A DNA stretch of 8,275 bases from JBBQWZ01 sp043788745 (GTDB taxonomy: Bacteria > Acidobacteriota > Terriglobia > Bryobacterales > Bryobacteraceae), in assembly GCA_043788745.1 (NCBI GenBank), contig JAYVTO010000234.1, positions 1 to 8,275 of the forward strand. The letters run 5' to 3'. Positions 6,322-8,275 of this stretch are shown here, piece after piece (positions within the stretch are counted from its first letter, which is position 1; every line of letters begins with the position of its first letter). The translations under genes and the position numbers were made by a program. The notes beneath the pieces were generated by a model. It did not search any database and was not told the origin of the DNA. It saw only the letters and a list, made by a program, of their open reading frames with translations.

Positions 6322-7131
6322 ATGTCAACGACACTAATCCCCAATCCTGTTTCTACGGAAGCGGTAGCTTCCACCGTTCTGCCCGCGAAGCTCGTCCGCA
6401 TTGGTGACGAAGGCGTCACCTTCCGCCAGCGCTTCACGCCGGCCACCGCGAACCTGCAGTTCCTAAACTGCGGCGAGTTCTCGCTGCCGCCCGGCTCGGC
6501 CTCGCAGAGCTGCTGCATGCCGCGACACGAGAGCCTGCTCTTCCAGTGGGAAGGCAGTGCAACCGTGACCGTGAATGGCGCGACGTATTGCCTCGCGACT
6601 TACGACACTATCTACATCCCTTGCGGCGCGCAGTTCTCGCTCGCGAACGGCGCAGCCGAAGCCGCGAAGGTCATCCAGACATCGGCGCCCGCCGCAAAGG
6701 CGCATCCTATTCATCATTCGATCTGGAAAGACATCTCGCGCAACGAGGCGCGCATCCGCCATCTCAAGGGCAAGGACGTCTTCATGATGTTCGATGTCAC
6801 CGAGCCCGCGGAAAAGCTGGTCGCCGGCTACACCTTCTTCCAGCCGCATCAGCGGTCGTGGCCCCCGCACAACCACACCGACCAGGAAGAGGTCTACATC
6901 TTCATCAACGGCAACGGCGCGATGGAAGTCTATGAGAATCCCGAAACACTCAGCTTCGTGCACAGCGTCAATCGCGGTGACATGGTCACCATCCCGTTCC
7001 TGAACTATCACCCTGTGTTCTCGCAAGCCGAGCCGCTCGAGTTCATCTGGTGCATCGCCGGCGAGCGCTACTGGGTCGGCGACAAGAACAAAGACTTCAT
7101 GGACGGAAAGGGCGATTCGATTACCACGTAG
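6322..7131 (+). CDS. KduI/IolB-family bicupin isomerase
   Basis: The 269-aa product matches the length and layout of 5-deoxy-glucuronate isomerase IolB (about 270 aa), a metal-dependent aldose-ketose isomerase, and is related to KduI. It has two cupin halves. The N-terminal half spans about 25-120 (ESLLFQWEGSATVTVNG at 70-86). The C-terminal half carries the metal site SWPPHNHTDQEEVY (179-192: His183, His185, Glu190) and NYHPV (228-232: His230), the HxH-x4-E plus H pattern of the family. The ending IAGERYWVGDKNKDF (245-259) also parallels IolB. The genes iolC, iolD and iolJ needed for inositol use are absent, so a different acidic sugar is likely. From memory, the sulfoquinovose isomerase SftI of the sulfo-TAL pathway belongs to this family. 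GGA at 6312-6314 supports the start. The next gene in the row is the transaldolase. Confidence 0.87.
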   Translation: MSTTLIPNPVSTEAVASTVLPAKLVRIGDEGVTFRQRFTPATANLQFLNCGEFSLPPGSASQSCCMPRHESLLFQWEGSATVTVNGATYCLATYDTIYIPCGAQFSLANGAAEAAKVIQTSAPAAKAHPIHHSIWKDISRNEARIRHLKGKDVFMMFDVTEPAEKLVAGYTFFQPHQRSWPPHNHTDQEEVYIFINGNGAMEVYENPETLSFVHSVNRGDMVTIPFLNYHPVFSQAEPLEFIWCIAGERYWVGDKNKDFMDGKGDSITT

Positions 7132-7147
7132 CACCGGTAGCACGGAA

Positions 7148-7167
7148 CCGCGACCGTAAGGGAGCGG
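7148..7167 (+). repeat. Repeat hairpin with CC/GG inner stem
   Basis: CCGCGACCGTAAGGGAGCGG. It fits the window's 20-base unit, but both inner base pairs are changed together (CC with GG in place of GC with GC), keeping the stem intact. It lies in the 87-bp gap between the cupin and transaldolase genes, within their presumed shared transcript. Confidence 0.8.
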
Positions 7168-7218
7168 ACACCATACTAGCCGGTAATTGCGCCGCACTCC
7201 ACTCGGTAAGGAACCATC

Positions 7219-7887
7219 ATGCAGCTATTTATCGATACCGCAAAGATCGAAGAGATCCGCAAAGCCTACAGTTGGGGCATCATCGACGGCGTCACCACGA
7301 ACCCGACGCACATCGCGAATTCGGGCGGAGACTTCGAGGCCGTCGTCCGCGAGATCTTCGAGCTAGTGGACGGCCCCATCAGTGTTGAAACCATCAGCCA
7401 GACCGCCGACGAGATCATCGCCGAAGCCCGCATCGTAGCGGGCCTTCACGCCAACGCGGTCGCCAAGATCGCGATCTCGGTCGAAGGCCTGAAGGCCGTG
7501 AAGGTGGTTTCCGCCGAAGGCATCAAGACCAACGTCACGCTCTGCTTCAGTGCGTTGCAGGCGCATCTCGCCGCCAAGTGCGGCGCGACCTATATCAGTC
7601 CCTTCATCCATCGCAAAGACATCATCGGCGACGATGGCATGGAACTCATCCGGCAGATCCGCGCGATCTACGACAACTACGGCTACGAGACCAAGATCCT
7701 CGCCGCCAGCATCCGTACTCCGCGACAGGTGCTCGAGTGCCTGCTGGCAGGCGCCGACGTCGCAACGATGCCCATCGACATCCTTGAGCAGCTCTATCAT
7801 CATCCGATGACCGACATGGGCCTGCAGATGTTCTTGAACGACTGGCAGCGGGTTCCGCCGACCAAGCTCTTCGACAAGAAGAAGTAG
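7219..7887 (+). CDS. Small transaldolase (TalC/FSA-type fold)
   Basis: A 222-aa class I enzyme of the small transaldolase family, which moves a three-carbon dihydroxyacetone unit between sugars through a lysine Schiff base. Family motifs are MQLFIDTAKIEEI (1-13), DGVTTNPT (23-30), Lys83 in VAKIAIS (81-87, matching Lys85 of E. coli FsaA), IKTNVTL (102-108), SPFIHR (127-132) and AASIRTPRQVLECLLAGAD (162-180). Glu57 and Phe129 replace the Gln59 and Tyr131 of fructose-6-P aldolase, so it should act as a transaldolase rather than a simple aldolase. Two departures occur next to the Schiff-base lysine: KIPMT or KVPVT is KIAIS here. Ordinary pentose phosphate work is possible, but its position after a KduI/IolB isomerase suggests a dedicated role, such as splitting 6-deoxy-6-sulfofructose. 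AAGGAA at 7208-7213 supports the start. It is the last gene in the window. Confidence 0.9.
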   Translation: MQLFIDTAKIEEIRKAYSWGIIDGVTTNPTHIANSGGDFEAVVREIFELVDGPISVETISQTADEIIAEARIVAGLHANAVAKIAISVEGLKAVKVVSAEGIKTNVTLCFSALQAHLAAKCGATYISPFIHRKDIIGDDGMELIRQIRAIYDNYGYETKILAASIRTPRQVLECLLAGADVATMPIDILEQLYHHPMTDMGLQMFLNDWQRVPPTKLFDKKK

Positions 7888-7961
7888 CAGCGGCTCGGTC
7901 CACGGCGACGAATGACAATCGCAGCAGGCCACCGGCCTCGCTTCGTGCTCCTCTCGAAAAA

Positions 7962-7981
7962 CCGCGAGCGTAAGGGACTGC
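7962..7981 (+). repeat. Degenerate copy of the 20-base repeat
   Basis: CCGCGAGCGTAAGGGACTGC keeps CCGC, GA, GC and GTAA, but the right half is altered. It is preceded by TCCTCTCGAA (7949-7958), which also borders the reverse-strand repeat arms ending near 8138 and 8275. The conserved unit therefore extends beyond the 20-base core on its 5' side. Confidence 0.65.
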
Positions 7982-8014
7982 GAAGTATGCGCCCCCAAGA
8001 CGCCCCGTGTAATC

Positions 8015-8034
8015 CCTCGCCTAACAGGGCGGGG
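8015..8034. repeat. Imperfect GC hairpin related to 96-115
   Basis: CCTCGCC (8015-8021) pairs with GGCGGGG (8028-8034) with one G-T pair, around a six-base loop. CAGGGCGGGGA (8025-8035) is identical to 106-116, and both copies follow a TAA trinucleotide, so these look like two members of a second dispersed palindrome family. No T-tract follows. Confidence 0.45.
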
Positions 8035-8042
8035 AACTGAGT

Positions 8043-8132
8043 CGAAGAACCGCGAGCGTAAGCGAGCGGGTGTCCTGAGCGTGAGGGGCGGGTTGTTGTC
8101 GGTGGCCGCTCACTGACGTTCGCGGTTCTTCG
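8043..8132. repeat. REPIN-like inverted-repeat element, copy A
   Basis: The left arm starts CGAAGAACCGCGAGCG; the right arm is its reverse complement, ending CGCGGTTCTTCG. The two 27-base arms agree at 24 positions, separated by a 36-base G-rich spacer. Each arm contains one 20-base unit (8050-8069 on +, 8106-8125 on -), so each can fold alone or the whole can form one long hairpin. This is the architecture of REP doublets (REPINs). Confidence 0.82.
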
Positions 8133-8178
8133 AGAGGACCAAAGGTTTTCACAGTCCCGTAAGCGAGAGAGCTCCCCC

Positions 8179-8269
8179 CGAAGAACCGCGAGGGTAAACG
8201 AGCGGGTGTCCTGAGCGTGAGGGGCGGGGTTGTTGTCGATGGCCGCTCACTGACGTTCGCGGTTCTTCG
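8179..8269. repeat. REPIN-like inverted-repeat element, copy B
   Basis: Nearly identical to 8043-8132, offset by 136 bp, with an identical right arm (8243-8262 core) and an almost identical spacer (one extra G and one G-to-A change). The left unit (8186-8205) is CCGC GA GG GTAA AC GA GCGG, which breaks one inner pair. The element reaches the window's edge; further copies may follow. Confidence 0.82.
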
Positions 8270-8275
8270 AGAGGA

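Larger units (their letters stand above)
7888..8275. other. 388-bp non-coding tail with repeats
   Basis: I find no plausible gene on either strand. The open frames here translate repeat sequence, such as SLTLAVF on the reverse strand. The region contains one degenerate repeat unit (7962-7981), an imperfect GC hairpin (8015-8034) and two ~90-bp inverted-repeat elements (8043-8132, 8179-8269). No hairpin followed by a T-tract is visible after the transaldolase stop, so the transcript end is not located. Confidence 0.75.

Noticed and set aside
4130..7131. A complete myo-inositol (iol) operon
   Set aside because: IolE-, IolG- and IolB-like families are present, but no IolC kinase, IolD hydrolase or IolJ aldolase is in the window, two of the proteins carry export signals, and a transaldolase takes the place of the aldolase step.
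8043..8275. Insertion sequence or MITE with a transposase
   Set aside because: No transposase frame is present, and I could not establish target-site duplications; the units fit REP-like doublets better.

Overview
The window is GC-rich (roughly 60-65% by eye), and every convincing gene reads on the + strand. Two things suggest a soil acidobacterium of the Solibacter/Bryobacter kind. The intergenic gaps carry a short repeat, core CCGCGAGCGTAAGCGAGCGG, of a type I associate with those genomes. The genes combine a hexuronate-type MFS carrier with exported (Tat-like) sugar isomerase and Gfo/Idh proteins. The taxonomic call is inference; there is no rRNA or marker gene here.

Layout. Bases 1-182 are non-coding and hold three inverted repeats, the last terminator-like. 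Then come seven genes: a NagB-family sugar-phosphate isomerase/deaminase homologue with an altered catalytic residue (183-1031); an ACS/ExuT-type MFS anion-sugar transporter (1046-2317); a 385-bp repeat-filled gap; an NAD(P)-dependent aldehyde dehydrogenase (2703-4142); an exported TIM-barrel sugar isomerase/epimerase overlapping it by 13 bp (4130-4990); a gap with tandem repeats; a Tat-type Gfo/Idh oxidoreductase (5131-6306); a KduI/IolB-family cupin isomerase (6322-7131); an 87-bp gap with one repeat hairpin; and a small transaldolase (7219-7887). The last 388 bp are non-coding and contain two nearly identical ~90-bp inverted-repeat elements resembling REPINs.

How the genes may work together. 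The set reads as a catabolic operon for an acidic or otherwise unusual hexose: uptake by the MFS carrier, aldose-ketose isomerisation by the KduI/IolB cupin, three-carbon transfer by the transaldolase, and oxidation of the released C3 aldehyde by the aldehyde dehydrogenase. The exported isomerase and oxidoreductase could prepare a glycoside outside the cytoplasm. A KduI/IolB isomerase beside a small transaldolase plus an aldehyde dehydrogenase is the enzyme set of the transaldolase route of sulfoquinovose breakdown (sulfo-TAL), so a sulfoquinovose-like substrate is the leading hypothesis. Uronate or inositol-like breakdown is the main alternative. No sulfoquinovosidase, sulfolactate exporter, kinase or regulator lies in the window, so the substrate is unproven.

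The second notable system is the repeat family. Its 20-base unit can fold into a hairpin of 4 bp, a tandem G-A mismatch, 2 bp and a GTAA or GTCA tetraloop. The two inner pairs covary between copies (GC/GC, CC/GG, AC/GT), which suggests selection on a folded strand.
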